DNA from: Ascaphus truei
Lineage: Eukaryota; Chordata; Amphibia; Anura; Ascaphidae
Assembly (NCBI GenBank): GCA_036426205.1
Contig: CM071571.1
Coordinates: forward strand, 108,473,257-108,537,256
Reading direction: 5' to 3'
Length of the DNA: 64,000 nt
Position numbers and translations under genes: made by a program
Shown here: positions 34,363-46,574 of the stretch, piece after piece
How the letters are laid out: the number at the start of each line of letters is the position of its first letter
Position numbering within the stretch: the first letter of the stretch is position 1
Notes under the pieces: model-generated
What the model was told of the DNA's origin: nothing
Seen by the model: only the letters and a program-made list of their open reading frames with translations
The model's database searches: none

Positions 34363-35300
34363 TGTAGTGGGGTCCCCTATCCTTACCTCTGGTGTGAGGG
34401 GAACTGCTACGCGCCTCCGGCAGCCCGAGAGTAAGTTGCAGCAGCCATTTAGTGAATCGCAGAACTACAACGCCCAGAAGCCTCGGGAGAAGGTTGCGGC
34501 GGCCATCTTGGAATCCTTGGGGGAGGGGAACAGGACACATGGGCTGTTCCAGCTAATGGGATGCCTCAGCCTTTTGGAGCAGGATATCCTCCACGGACGG
34601 AGAGCCTACAAATTAGTCATCACTGAGCAGGAAATGAGCCAGATGAGTCCAGGGAGCTAGAAAGCCACTGGACTGGGCCAGAACTTTGCCCCAAGGCCCC
34701 AGTTAGGCCCCGATCACCCCTGAGAGCAGTATTTAAGGGAAGGCCCTAGATAGGGACCCTTCCAAGTAGAACTGCAAGCCACAGCACTGCGCCGTCGGAC
34801 GGACATCTGCGCGGAGGCCTACACCCTTCAAGCGGAGCCGCATTTGGCAGCCAGAAGTAAGACCCTCCGGTCGGAGACTGCACTTCATGCACGGCCTGGA
34901 CGTAAGGTGTGAGGGGATTTATGTTGGTGGCCCAGCTAGTGGGATCTAAACCAACTTTGCCTCCCAAGTGTTCCCTGGTCAGGACATTTGGTGGGATTAT
35001 TCTGCAGACACCGGGTTCTTTGTGGCCATGGCACCCTCATTACTTTGGGGAACCACCATGCTATTGTGTTGTATTGAGGGGATATATGTACATTGTTATC
35101 ATTGTTATACTGTGATACAGTAAAGCAGTTATATTATACCATGTTGTATAGTAGTTATTGGTTCCTATACGGAGTAATCCCGCTTACGTTGGGATTCTCA
35201 TAGGTGAAGGCGATGCACCGTGAGATATATCATCCCAGGCTCCCCAGGAGTGGAGGCTTTGGACTTCTGTGAGCCTCACAGGTAACAGCAGCACGCGTAA
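34363..35300 (+). repeat. LTR-like repeat, boundaries approximate
   Basis: The region starts tgtagtggggtcccctatcc and is GC-rich at first, with aactacaacgcccagaagcc, which resembles promoter-proximal repeat DNA. It carries an atttaaggga TATA-like word near 34732 and ends near gtgagcctcaca (35280). I found no second copy and no target duplication, so it is only a candidate solo LTR. Confidence 0.35.
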
Positions 35301-35759
35301 TACTGTCACTTTGTGAATATGGTGTAATATGACGTAATATTAAGTATAACTGCACAATCGCCGCTTCAAACACTAAAAGATAAACAATTACATTTCTTCA
35401 TTGTTTATATTACTTTCTTATAATCTGTCCAGAGAAAGAGGAACATGACGTTTTGTTAGACCATCACTAATGGTAATTTTTAGATTTTTTAATTAATTAT
35501 CAATAGAATCCTCCAGTCTATCCTCTCCCAGCTTACTCATCACTGACAATGGCCATCTAACCATACCCAGTACCCTTAAACTCCACCCGATTCTCATTCA
35601 TGAAGGTGATTTAGATATCTTTCTTCACAGGTCCTTGTTCTCTGATGTCTCTGTTTTAACTGCTTTACACAATGAAATATATATATATATATATCAGATG
35701 CATAACAATTGCCATTCCTGACCTAATATTCCTATCATCATCAGGATTACCCTAACATT

Positions 35760-36000
35760 GCTTGAAAAGGAGTGGCTCAGTAAGTAAAGACTCTGGCACT
35801 CAGTTTAAAGCAGGGGAACCTGATTCAATTCCCAGTGTTGGCTCCTTGTGCCCTTGGGCAAGTCACTTTATCTCCCTGTGCCTCAGGCACCAAAAACATA
35901 GATTGTAAGCTCCACGGGGCAGGGACTGTGTCTATAAAATGTCTCTGTAATGCGCTACGTAAAACTAGGAGCACTATACAAGAACATGCTATTATTATTA
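35760..36000 (+). mobile_element. CORE-SINE (tRNA-derived, L2-like tail)
   Basis: The order is ggagtggctcagtaagtaaa (A box), tgattcaattcc (B box, slightly degenerate), gcccttgggcaagtcacttt (MIR-type core), the L2-like 3' part gtaagctccacggggcaggg, and a tail ending attattatta. It is the same family as the minus-strand copy at 28936-29192. Confidence 0.9.
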
Positions 36001-36004
36001 TATG

Positions 36005-36325
36005 TTAGGCTGCTCTTTTAGTCCTGGCTACAGCGAGGGCGTGCAGCCAAAAAGCAAGTACTAGCAGTCCGTTGCCGGTGCCCATAGTGGGCGTGACCGC
36101 AGCGATGTTCCAGTCGCGATTGCTGAAGTCAAACAAATGTGTGATTTTCAGCGAAGTCAGCGGCATGTGAGGGGTTCAGTCAACGAGGGCGAACCACTCA
36201 CGGCCATGCCTCTGCCATGCCCCCTGTTGCTCTTTATACAGACGTCTGCACTATAGCTACGGCGATGGCTGACGTTACGCAGTCGCGTCACCATCGCTGT
36301 AGCCAGGACTATAAGCGCAGCCTTA
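36005..36325. mobile_element. Harbinger-type MITE, TSD tta
   Basis: The 315-bp sequence 36008-36322 has terminal inverted repeats of about 28 bp (ggctgctcttttagtcctgg against the complement of the right end, ggctgcgcttatagtcctgg). It is flanked by tta at 36005-36007 and 36323-36325. A TTA duplication fits PIF/Harbinger. It has no coding capacity. Confidence 0.8.
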
Positions 36326-36329
36326 CAGA

Positions 36330-37160
36330 AATTTAAGGCCATTGTCATTACTAATAAACAGCAGGTCTCTTTACTGGCTTTAAATTAAGTTTTAGGTTAA
36401 CATGGCTACATTAAAGGTGGATAAATTAGTCCCACTGTTTATAATTAGGGAACTTGATGCACACAAATATTGTTCTCTTTACTACTATATATAACGTTTT
36501 TGTACCAGGATTGCACCACTTACAGTATGCACCAATGAGGCGTAGATGCATGGCCCCGTATGTAGTACATTATACAGTTCAATATGTTGGTTTTCTTCTG
36601 TGTGCTCTTGGATAACAGCTAGTCTCTGTCATAGAATCCAATGTAACAACAGCTATTTGTGCTCATTCACAATTACAGACCTCATTATAACTCATATCAC
36701 ATTATATTATTATCGCATTATTATTCAAAATAAAAATATCAGTAATGTAAGGTTTTACTTGCCACCTGTTGCATCTTGCATGTTACAAGCAGAATCCAAT
36801 GGTTGGAGGGAAATAAAAAGCACACAGTCCCATGTGACCCTTAATACTGTATGTTTTGAAGCATACGCTACATCATTAGATTTTATATTAAATTAGGTTT
36901 GTTATTATGAATGCCCACACATCAAGCCTTATCTTGTTTTATTAAAGATTTTATTGCAACAAGAACATGTAGTTCTGTTAAACAGTAACTCTAGGCAACG
37001 GCAATTGTGGTCTATGATGCGTAGGTATTCTTGCCAGACTGACTAACATGTACCCAATTACATTTTTTAAATAATACTCTAAAAATATAAATATGATAAA
37101 TGATTGCTTCATGTAATATCCAATACGGTTGTGGCATTAAAATCCACAGTAATACTGAAA
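36330..37160. other. AT-rich sequence, no gene recognised
   Basis: The 116-codon frame at 36546-36896 shows no domain and is AT-driven. Nothing else is supported. Confidence 0.45.
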
Positions 37161-37167
37161 TTGAGTA

Positions 37168-37534
37168 TTTTAGAGCAGGGGTGCACAAACTTTTTTTGTT
37201 GTGCCCCCCCTGCTTGCTCTCCTTTATTGTTGCACAACCCTTACATCGCACGGCATCAAATGACGCCGCGGAGTCATTTAATGTTATGTTACCATGGCAA
37301 TCGTGACATCACATGACTCGCTGTGTCAATTGACGCCGCATTGCCATGTTCACGCGTCCTGAAGCCGGCTGACTCTTGGAAAGTAGAGGTTTCAGAAGTC
37401 TCGAGCGCCCCCCCCCGGCATTTAATTTAAATGCCTAGGAGAAGAGTGCTGGACTTCTGCAATTGCCAGCGCCCCCCCAAAAAAATCTTGTACCCCTCCT
37501 GGGGGGCACCCCCCCCCCAGTTTGTGTTTTAGAG
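37168..37534. mobile_element. hAT-type MITE, 8-bp TSD ttttagag
   Basis: The element 37176-37526 begins caggggtgcacaaact and ends agtttgtg. It is flanked on each side by ttttagag (37168-37175 and 37527-37534). An 8-bp duplication and a cagggg start are hallmarks of hAT. The right terminal repeat lacks the last eight bases expected from the left one. Long c and g runs near both ends are part of the element. There is no ORF. Confidence 0.82.
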
Positions 37535-37567
37535 CATTACAATAAATAAAGTCTAAGATATGAAAAT

Positions 37568-38475
37568 ACAGTCATGTGAAAAATAAAGTACTGTGCACAC
37601 TCTTTGAATTCTATGGTTTTACATATCAGGACATAATAACAATCATCTCTTCCTTAGCAGGTCTAAAAATAAGTTAAATACAACCTCAGATGAACAACAA
37701 CACATGACATATTACACCGTGTCATGATTTATTTAACAAAAATAAAGCCAAAAGGGAGAAGCCATGTGTGAAAAACTAAGTATACCGTCTGATTCAATAG
37801 CTTGTAGAACCACCTTTAGCAGCAATATCTTGAAGCAATCGTTTTATGTATGACTTTATTAGCCTCTCACATCATTGTGGATGGATTTTGGCCCACTCTT
37901 CTTTACAATGTTGCTTTAGTTCATTGAGGTTTGTGGGCATTTGTTTATGCACAGCTCTCTTAAGGTTCAGCCACAGCATTTCAATTGGGTTGAGGTCTGG
38001 GCTTTGACTGGGCCATTACAACACCTTGATTCTTTTCTTTATCAGCCATTCTGTTGTAGATTTGCTGGTGTACTTGGGATCATTGTCCCAATTTCGACCA
38101 AGCTTTAGCTATCGGACAGATGGCCTCACATTTGACTCTGGAATACTTTGGTATACAGAGGAGTTCATGGTCGACTCAATGACTGCAATGTCCCCAGGTC
38201 CGGTGGCTGCAAAACAAGCCCAAATCATCACCCCTCCACCACCATGCTTGACAGTTGGTATGAGGTGTTTGTGCTGATATGCTGTGTTTGATTTTCGCCA
38301 AACGTGGCGCTGTGCATTATGGCCAAACATCTCCACTTTGTTCTCGTCTGTCCAAAGGACATTGTTCCAGAAGTCTTGTGGTTTTTTCAGATGCAACTTT
38401 GCAAACCTAAGCCATGCTGCCATGTTCTTTTTAGAGAGAAAAGGACTTCTCCTGGCAACCCATCTCAACAGTGAC
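37568..38475 (-). pseudogene. Tc1-like transposase remnant
   Basis: On the minus strand the frame from about 38470 reads ARRSPFLSKKNMAAWLRFAK, NNVLWTDENKVEMFGHNAQR and KHGGGGVMIWACFAATGPGD. In other frames it continues [15 protein letters not shown] and [15 protein letters not shown], then AAKGGSTSY. The WTDE and DND Asp boxes and the NPIE Glu box are recognisable. The N-terminal DNA-binding domain is missing at the 38475 side, where another repeat abuts. The 3' terminal region is still present near 37568 (acagtcatgtgaaaaataaa). Stops and a small deletion inactivate it. Confidence 0.9.
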
Positions 38476-38660
38476 ATGATAAGAGAAAAGATCCTGGCAC
38501 TCGGGCTTTGCAAAAAGATGATTTATTACAGTCAAAAAGTCAGCGTTTCGATTGCCACACAGTCTTTATCAAGGTGAGGGCTAAAGTGTGCACAAAATAC
38601 AAACATATATATACCCCTGACCTCACCTAAACTAGATGTGCTGCAGCTGATGTTCTGGCG
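38476..38660 (-). repeat. Repeat with hammerhead-like hairpin
   Basis: The minus strand reads ccttgataaagactgtgtgg ... atcgaaacgctgactttttg ... aataaatc. This pattern (tgataaag, hairpin, cgaaac, then aataaat) recurs at several places in the window. It abuts the truncated end of the Tc1 remnant. Confidence 0.5.
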
Positions 38661-39219
38661 CAAAAATCGGGCTCTACCGTGACGTCATGTGCGTGACAGA
38701 GGTCAGCGCATGTGCAACACGCTGCACACACCTCTGAACCAAATATTAATCTCAAAAATATTGGTAGATCGTTCCAATAGGACTGTTCCTGGGACTGAAA
38801 TTTGTTTTATATTCTATTACATTGTGGATTCAGAGTTCCAAAGAGGTCCAGTTGCTATGTGGTTACTAAAAGATTGCTTCTGCATGGTAATTGATCAAAT
38901 TGTGGAGTATCGTTTGAAAATAACATATTTTTATCTGTATCGCTCTATCAAACATAATTGATAAATATGAACATTTTTGAAAAATTTTCCCAAGGCAGTC
39001 TGCCAACATAAAGAGACGGCTAGTCAGGATCGAGTAACAGGATTGTGTCTTAATCATTGTTCCGATTTAATACATGAGTTGATTGTAAGTTAGTGTGGCC
39101 TGCTTGCATGGAAAGATGTTGATGATGATACAAATAAAAGGTCTTAAATCTGCTATGACTGACTCCCTCAGTGAAAGATGAGAAAATCAAGAAAGAAAGA
39201 GTAATTCAGCTGTAATTTC

Positions 39220-39840
39220 AGGCTGGAAATGTTTTGTCCCAAAAGGTTGAGGTATTGACAGGGACAATTATAGAATTAACAGATGAGTTGCATAAAACAG
39301 AGAATAGGTTTGATGATACTAGTTTGTTAGTGCAAACTGCCACACATACAGCTTTTTTTACATGATAAACTAGATGAAAGGGATTTTAAAAAATCCAGCA
39401 ATTAGATCAGGAAGTTGAAACCCTTCAGAGTCAGATAAAGAAGAAAACTACAACTCTGCGTTTTCTCTTTGACAAAGGGCGACGGCCCGAAACGCGTTAG
39501 AGATTTTACTCATCCCATACCATGATGTCTACCATGGATTAAAGGATTTTTAACCTCATACTTACCAGTGTCTAGCCCCCTTACTTTGCTGCTGTGCTCC
39601 ATTTCGTTCCTTTGTGGATATCCTCCAGATCTATGGGACTCCTGCTGCCTAGACAGAGTGTTCTTTTCTTCAGCTGGCGGTGGATGATCCAGCCAGTTGC
39701 CGGTTTTGGGCTACATTTCAATGCTTGTTTTTATTCTACCTTTTGCAAGTGGACATTTGTCTCTTTTTTGTTGTGCATTATTCTTTTTTGTTCACATGCA
39801 ATATGGAATGATCGCACATACACTGTGGCATGAAGGGTTG
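39220..39840 (+). repeat. Unclassified retroelement fragment with coiled-coil frame and hairpin
   Basis: About 39230-39360 translates to a coiled-coil-like segment (VLTGTIIELTDELHKTENRF). It is followed at 39466-39500 by ctttgacaaagggcgacggc and ccgaaacgcgttag, a hairpin of the recurrent type. I suspect a retroelement terminal fragment, perhaps Penelope-like. The class is unproven. Confidence 0.35.
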
Positions 39841-40700
39841 AAGGAAAAAAAGTCCCAGTATCAGTAGGAGTTCAGAGGTAGAAGAGGTGCTGATAGAAAT
39901 GGTGAATGGATTCCATTCAGTCAAATTAAACGTCCCTGACCACGCAAAAACCAAGTGTAAATCCCTGGGAATTTATTTGTATGTTGCGGCCCTGTGACCG
40001 CAACTGTGCTGCGGCTGCATAATTTAGTTATGTGGCTGCTATAGTACTGTGCAATAATGATAGGTGGTGCTAGTTTGCTAGTGTGTTTTTAATCTAAAGC
40101 AATGTAACTCAAACTACTTTTTTAATATGAAAGAAAACTTCAGATGACACGAAAGCATTTTTAAAGTATGACATTTATATTACAGTGTAATAGAGTTTAC
40201 AGATATACATTACAAACACTTTGGGAAATAATACAATCTTCTTACGATAATATAATCTTCTTCCTCCGACATCTTCTGCTGGCTGTCTCTTGTACAGTTT
40301 CACCTGTAAAATAATAGGGAAGAAATAGATGCATTATGTTGATACGCATGAGCATTTTCTGTGAACTGTATGGAAAGCATATGCGCTTCATTGAATTTGT
40401 GCGAATCTGCGTCCTATGTGAACTATATGGAATGCGTGTGTTTAATTAAATTTGTTCATATGCGCATTGCAGGTATTGCCAATTGAATGGAACCCATACA
40501 GTACATTACCTTAATTATCCATATCACTGGATGTGTTTACTACATGAACAAGGTGCTGACATTGATCAACCTGCCGAATTTAAAAAAAAAAAGAATAAAA
40601 ATAAGGCTGAAACAATGACAAAACAATTGCACCCCACTAACAATTGCACACTAATTATTAAGTATTCAAAAATAAATAAAAAAAATTAAACCACTGTATG
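39841..40700. other. AT-rich sequence, no gene recognised
   Basis: I see no supported feature. An a-rich run at 40580-40690 makes a spurious lysine/asparagine-rich frame. Confidence 0.4.
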
Positions 40701-40709
40701 AAAACATTT

Positions 40710-41410
40710 CCTTTGATGGCGTAAAGGTCCAGTGTCTTTCACGGCCTTGAATTTTGCATTAGTGCATTTATACTGCTTCCCAAGTTCATCTAAAATAGCT
40801 CTCCTAAAATGGTTAGGAATAGATTCTTACCTCTGGAGCCATGAAAGTTCACGTCTGCCCCACTCAGAATAATGTTCAAAAGTCACATGGTGTTGAAATA
40901 TTATCTGGCATGCTGACTCAGCTGTCCCCTGCTGTGTGAAACATGGCTTTGCAAAATTTCCCCTGGTATTATTGAAAGCGTGAAGTCATCTACTACATCC
41001 CTACGGAAATTGATACCACTGCATCTCTGCCTCCTTGGTGCCACATGTGAGATTTGGCAAACAGGCACAGGTAATTGCTCCTGGATGCCACTTTCCTGCA
41101 GGTTGGTTCCTGTAGCTAGGGGCTTATAGCTAAAACTTCATAATCGCTGTATGCATTATGTGTGCTTCCTACCATCTGGTTATTGCATGGAGGCACAGGG
41201 CGGGGGAGAAGTTTCCTCTAGATGCTGCTGTGTACCCATAATCGAAAAGAGATGCCTCGTCATTTGGTCCATTCTCTTCAAAAGAAAGTATATCTTTCCT
41301 TCCATTGTGTTCAGTCTCAGCTCCAGATGTTGTAGCAGGGCATGATCAATGGCAGATCTGGCCACAGGTGTAAATGTATCAAGTATAGCCGCATCACAAT
41401 GGTCCATTAC
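40710..41410 (-). pseudogene. Unidentified protein-like fragments
   Basis: The minus-strand frame 41407-41180 reads SAIDHALLQHLELRLNTMEG then KIYFLLKRMDQMTRHLFSIM, an amphipathic helical segment. Further along, about 40900-40700, another frame gives IPNHFRRAILDELGKQYKC and AKFKAVKDTG. The alternation of plausible helices with stops suggests a decayed gene, perhaps a transposon accessory protein. I cannot name the family. Confidence 0.3.
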
Positions 41411-41429
41411 AAATTCACTTCACATTGCC

Positions 41430-42580
41430 AGGCTGCATCTGATCAAGACACCATTTACAGCTACAGTAAACTGGCTCAGCACACTGTGGCAGCGGACAGG
41501 CTTGTATTACCGACAGCGCTATCCTTGCTGTTTGACCCGCTGAGGTTGGATCTGTTTTCTATCCGTGACGGATGCACGTACTTTGGGGTGCTCCCACACT
41601 GATCACGGTTAGATCAGTAGAAGTATCTGATGTAGGAAGTGTACTCTCACAGGATATTCATGTTATTATGTGTATATATGCCAGTAATTATTGAGATGAC
41701 ACTGTGGGGATCTATATACAACTAAAGATATACTTTCCTATACGGAATATATAGACGCGCTTTTGGATATCATACAGGAGAGAAACATTTATACATACCC
41801 ATAGGGAATTCATATCCAATCGCGTCTATCCCTGTGTATATAGTACCATATGAGTGTGATAACTAATTCAGTTACCACTACACGTGATATACTGTACCTA
41901 AGTACCTATCATAGATTGTGGTCTGAGCATATGAAATCATGAGTACTAGTATGATGATGGACTAAATCAGTCCTTACTTGAAGTGAAAGTATACACCATA
42001 ATTTCCATCTGCTAATGCCAACATATACTTGCTGATCTGAACAGTATTATACTTACGAAATGGATGCTTAGTGAGAGCAGCCAGAATTTACGATAGAAAG
42101 TTACACTTAACTTTGATGGTTGCATACACAGCCACTCTATTATGGAGTTCTTTTTAATGGATGAATGTATATATGTGTTTTTAGCCAATATTTGAATTTA
42201 ATAAAACTTTTTTTTTTTTGATCTTCCCGGTATTTAATGGGTCAATAGACTTAATAACAGTAATTATCTGTTGGACCACTATAGTCCACCTACTTATACC
42301 CAGCATTGAGTGCTAATAATAGTGGGAATCTTTCTGATCCTCCTTGGATCAACTCTGTCAATATAAGTCCTTCTTTCCTCCAAGCACCTGCTTAAATTTA
42401 CCTTCATTTTTGTTTATACATACTTATGGGGTGAGTGGATACATCTCCTTTATATCATATCACATAGGTGTATTATGGGTAAATAACTATTTACACTGAT
42501 AATAGAGGATCACTTTAGTAGCGCACTGTACCATCTATTGTATTATGTTTATCTTTGAGTCTGTTACTTTATTTTCTTGG
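41430..42580. other. AT-rich sequence, no gene recognised
   Basis: It contains a t-run near 42208 followed by tgatcttcccggtatttaat, which looks like the edge of a repeat. Otherwise nothing is supported. Confidence 0.35.
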
Positions 42581-42594
42581 AAGTGGGCAAGCCG

Positions 42595-42890
42595 TCCAAC
42601 CCTAATTTTCTGGTAGTTTCATTACAGATTTTTCAGCCAATTTGATTATGGCTTTAGACTCTTTTCTGGATGCATTTCCTTTATCTTTTTGTGTATTTTT
42701 ACTCTGTTTTTCAAAATCCTTATTCATACAAAAAGTATCTATAAAATTGCCCTTGTTTGCATACTGTATGGGTAAAACAGGGATTTTTTTTCTAAGGTCA
42801 GTGTGTTGAAAACCATCTACCTGTAAGACTTCTACATTAGAAACAGGTATTCCTAGTGTAATGGGGAAGTCAAATTTGTATTCAGATCAT
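42595..42890 (-). pseudogene. Possible retroelement ORF fragment
   Basis: One minus-strand frame stays open for about 95 codons, with FPITLGIPVSNVEVLQVDGF and NKGNFIDTFCMNKDFEKQ. It is lysine-rich toward the end, resembling the linker of a Penelope-like or LINE protein, but no diagnostic motif is present. Confidence 0.25.
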
Positions 42891-43149
42891 TATAGTAAGT
42901 ACTATCTCTTTATTACTCAAGATGTAACAGCAGAACAAAGTTCAATAAAAGCAGTGCTCCATAAATTGGTAACCAATCACGTAAACGTGGTATAATGAAA
43001 ATAAATTTGCTGGTAGAGAAAGGATCATAATAGCGACATAGAGTCCATCAAACACGTAGTAACCACAGGTATATAACTCATATTGAAGGAGGTGTACATC
43101 TGATGTCCTGGTTGATAATACAGATGGGTAATGATGTGTCAGCCCCTCA

Positions 43150-44720
43150 GGCTCTAGAGAGGCGGTCCATATACGAAGAGAACCAAAGTGTCCCTGTGGT
43201 GTCCAAGACAGGGATTCCCATATAACTTGTGTAACGGGTATTCCACCCCACCCAATCGCATATAATGTGTGTGTGCAGGGAACTTAGTGTTACCAGGTGT
43301 GGTGCTTTACCTGTTAGGCTCACAGGAGGGCTGAGCTTCCGCCACGGGGAACATGGGGCAATTATATTAGGAGTAACCCTGTACTTGGTGCAGCGCCTCC
43401 ACCTGCGATGGTTCCTAGCAGAGCAGGAATTGGTCCTCGCAGGACACATACAAATAACTAGCACACGTCAGCATAATAACTAATATCTTTACTTAAGAGC
43501 ATAGGAAACCTATTACATCAACATATTATAACATCCCCACACGGTGCCCACAGCCCAACCCCTTTGCCCCGTGGTCAGCGCTGCCACTATGTGTTATGAG
43601 AATGTTAGGATTTGTTGGTGCACTTATGGGGTACCTGCCGAGCGCTCCTGCACTCGGGCCTGCAAGCACTCCGCAAAGGATCTGTCGCTCGGTGACTCCG
43701 TCTGATCCTGTGGTTCCTTGCCCGGGGTCCGCCCAGGGCGATCCCACCCTTGAGATAGTCTCTTTGGGCACAGACTTGAGCCCAAGTCTCTTCACGGGAA
43801 GCGCAGCGTCCGCTGTGTCCCTATCTATCACTAGAACTACTGTGACAGGGTCCCTAACCTAGGGCCTGTCCCTGTAGCACCATAAACTGGGGAGTGAGGA
43901 TCTATCTGGGACCTAAGGGATTACTGGCCTACTCCGTTCCCCTAGCTCTTCCCGGTCCTGATTCTAACTACCTAGTACTCCCAGCGCCTGCAGCAATGCA
44001 CTGCAACCTGCTGGGTGCGTGCAGCAAACGTGCTGCACAAACACTGTGCCTTCTTGTCAGACCTCACAGCACTGACAGCCGTGACTCTGTCAAGATAGCA
44101 CACTCACACAACTAAGGGCAGAGTCCCTAACCTGGGGCCGTCCCTTATCAATTACCCACTAGCCTGGTGGGGAGTTGGGGCCTACCTGGGATATGGGGGA
44201 CCTTTCCTGGTGCAGGAGCTTCACTTGCTCCCTACACCCTTCCTTCCCCTTCCTGCTCCCAGCTCCAACTAACTAGCGTGGGCTCAGCGCGCGAAATGTA
44301 TCCTTTCCTCTCTCTGTGCAGGGAGATCCTAGGCCCTATTGGCTCCCTGGCATCACGTGGGGCGCAGCCGAGGCTCATGGGACTTGTAGTCCCTTCCAAG
44401 AGCCTTCCCTGGTAGGCTAGGGGTCGCGCGCTTTCCTTGCTCTCTCCTTGCGCATGCGCAACTCCTCCTGGCTCTTGTAACCTCCCTGCCTCCTCCCCAC
44501 TCTGTCCCACGCATGTGCGATCGCGCCGCATGCGCGCACATCCAAAATGATGGCACCCGCTAACCGGGTGCGCCGCCGGAGCTCCAGGGACACCTAGCGC
44601 TCCCTGCACTGGCCCCCACCTTTGTGAACAGCCCGCGAGTCCGTCGCTGCCTCCGGCGGCACCCGCGACCGCGCTGACACAGAGAAGGGGGGTCTCGGGA
44701 AGCCGAAGGGCAGCAATGCT
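43150..44720 (+). repeat. GC-rich repeat with internal duplication
   Basis: GC-rich sequence contains a direct internal duplication. The block beginning gtccctaacctagggcctgt (43850) matches gtccctaacctggggccgtc (44122), each followed by a related ctaacct / ggggag / tacctgg series. The later part holds catgggacttgtagtccctt and several gcgcatgcgc words. The many open frames here have no domains and reflect composition. An LTR or composite repeat is likely. Confidence 0.45.
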
Positions 44721-44859
44721 ACACTTGCAAAGTATAATAGGGATTGTGAGTACTCACATGTGGTCACTGTTCCTTCCTCTGTTGGCGTGCCTCACGTGAT
44801 GTAACAATGCAGGTGATCCGAAGAAGGAAGGAAAAAACGGAGCACAGCCATGCAAAGAA

Positions 44860-45000
44860 GTCGATGTCCAGGGCTACAGCATGATGCTAATAAAAGTCTT
44901 TAATGAATCGTTGACATCATGATACAGACAGGCTAAAAAGCTTACTCTTATGTGTTTCACGCTACACGTAGCACTTCGTCAGAGAGTTGGAGAAAGCAGC
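44860..45000 (-). repeat. Repeat with hammerhead-like hairpin (best core match)
   Basis: On the minus strand: ctctgacgaagtgctacgtg then tagcgtgaaacacataagag. The CTGACGA, a stem (gctac/gtagc) and GAAA occur in the order of a hammerhead core, apart from one extra unpaired base after CTGACGA. Further along the same strand is a run like the other copies (aagactttta). Confidence 0.45.
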
Positions 45001-45264
45001 GTAAACGTTATCCAGGCTGGGGTCACGGCAGGCGGCACGGGGGTGGTGGTCGAGGATACAAGCGAGGGTCGGCATCGGGAAGGCAGGTGCGTGGCACTTC
45101 AGCGAAGCAGCTTCAGCGTAGGAAACAGGAACTTGGAACGGAGCCGCTTGAGCATGGAAAGGGCCCCTGTAAGGAGGACAGGGGTAGGGCAGCACAAAGG
45201 CCTCTACAAGGAGGAAATGCAGCCAGGCCACAGGAGCTTGTAGCAAACACAGTTACATCCAAGA

Positions 45265-45480
45265 GAACTAGGATTATGCTTAGCAACCTCCTGGGAGGGA
45301 GGGCTGGCCCTAAATAGCATGGGCAGCAAATAGGGACAGAGCTGCATAGCAAGCAGCATGAAGCTGACTGCAGTGAGAGTCCAGAACAGGTGATTTTTGA
45401 TGGCAGGAGCAGGGAGGGTTTGTCTGGAAACTCCACAAGGATGAGTTCCAGCCAAAACCCAAGAGCGGATTCCTCACACC
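45265..45480 (+). repeat. Dispersed repeat, copy 2 (first copy at 221-440)
   Basis: It shares the motif order listed for 221-440, including ccctaaatagcatgggcagc, agctgcatagcaagcagcat and gatgagttccagccaaaacc. No coding content. Confidence 0.6.
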
Positions 45481-45544
45481 AACACCAACACACGCACACG
45501 CTGCAGTAATAGTCAGATTGCGAAATCTCACTTCCGTGATGTCA

Positions 45545-46295
45545 CCACAGTGAACAACCCTGTTGGCGACACAGTCGCCTCACGTCGCAATCCCCCTCCA
45601 TGTGCACATCGCGCGGCAGGTAATGTCAGGACTGATAATCAGCTGTCTCTCACCTGATGCCCATTTAGCTTCCTCCTATCGCCTCTCAGCTTATGTGACA
45701 TCACTGATCCTGCTGCCTTCCTATTGGTTCTTATTCCTTTTTGTACCCTGTCAGCCGTTTGCTTGTTGCTGAGCATAAACTATTGTTTATGTACCGTGCT
45801 TGCTGCATCCTGAAACATGTGGGAGAGTAGTTAGTACTGTCTGTTTTTTTGTTTTTTATGTAGTTCATTAAAGTATACCTTTTTAACCCCTTTTTGCTAG
45901 AGTGACTATTTTTTGTATTATGGAGCGGCTGGATTTTTGATTCTTACCTTGTTCTATTCCTGAGTATTGCCTGTTGCTGTGCCTTGGCTGATCTTTGTTG
46001 TGACCCCTGATCGTACCTGGACTTCTCTCTTCTGTATCTCTGGACCTCGGCTAGCTTCCGGACTCCCGCTCTCTCCTCTCCTCGACCACGGCGACGGATT
46101 ACGACTACCCTTCTCTCTCCAACCCTGGACTATGGCAAGTACCTCGATCTACCCAAACTCTCCTACCCTGACCCGGTTACATGACCCTGACTCTGCAATC
46201 CGGACTTGGCCCCATGGTTTAAGGGGGGCGGTTATATACATCCCCACCTAAGCCCCGCGGTCTAGTCCAGTTTGTGGTGAGCACACGTTACACTG
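45545..46295 (+). repeat. LTR-like repeat
   Basis: The sequence has CCAAT-like (ctattggttctta), an attaaag polyadenylation-like signal near 45870 and a pyrimidine-rich, GC-richer end. It finishes gtggtgagcacacgttaca near 46290. Layout and composition resemble a Gypsy LTR, but I found no partner or target duplication. Confidence 0.3.
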
Positions 46296-46574
46296 TGGGT
46301 GCAGTGGGATCTGCAGTTTTTGAGCTGCCTGCATGTATTTCAGGTATTGCAGGGACTCTGACCACAGCCATGCTGCAGGTGTTGTGTGATGTTCAGGGTT
46401 TCTAGATGGGAGGGGCGGGTGGGGGGGGGTTGCAAGCGGCTACAGTATGTGACATTGTTACATTGTATATTGTATTAAACACATGTTAAGTTTTTGTGCA
46501 GTTTAACTCGAGTATGGACATGATATTCCGAGCACCATCTGCCAGACACATACTGAGTTGCAATTACATAAATA

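Noticed and set aside
43526..44609. Several open frames in GC-rich DNA, considered as a host exon
   Set aside because: There are no domains, internal repeats duplicate the sequence, and splice sites do not form a consistent gene.
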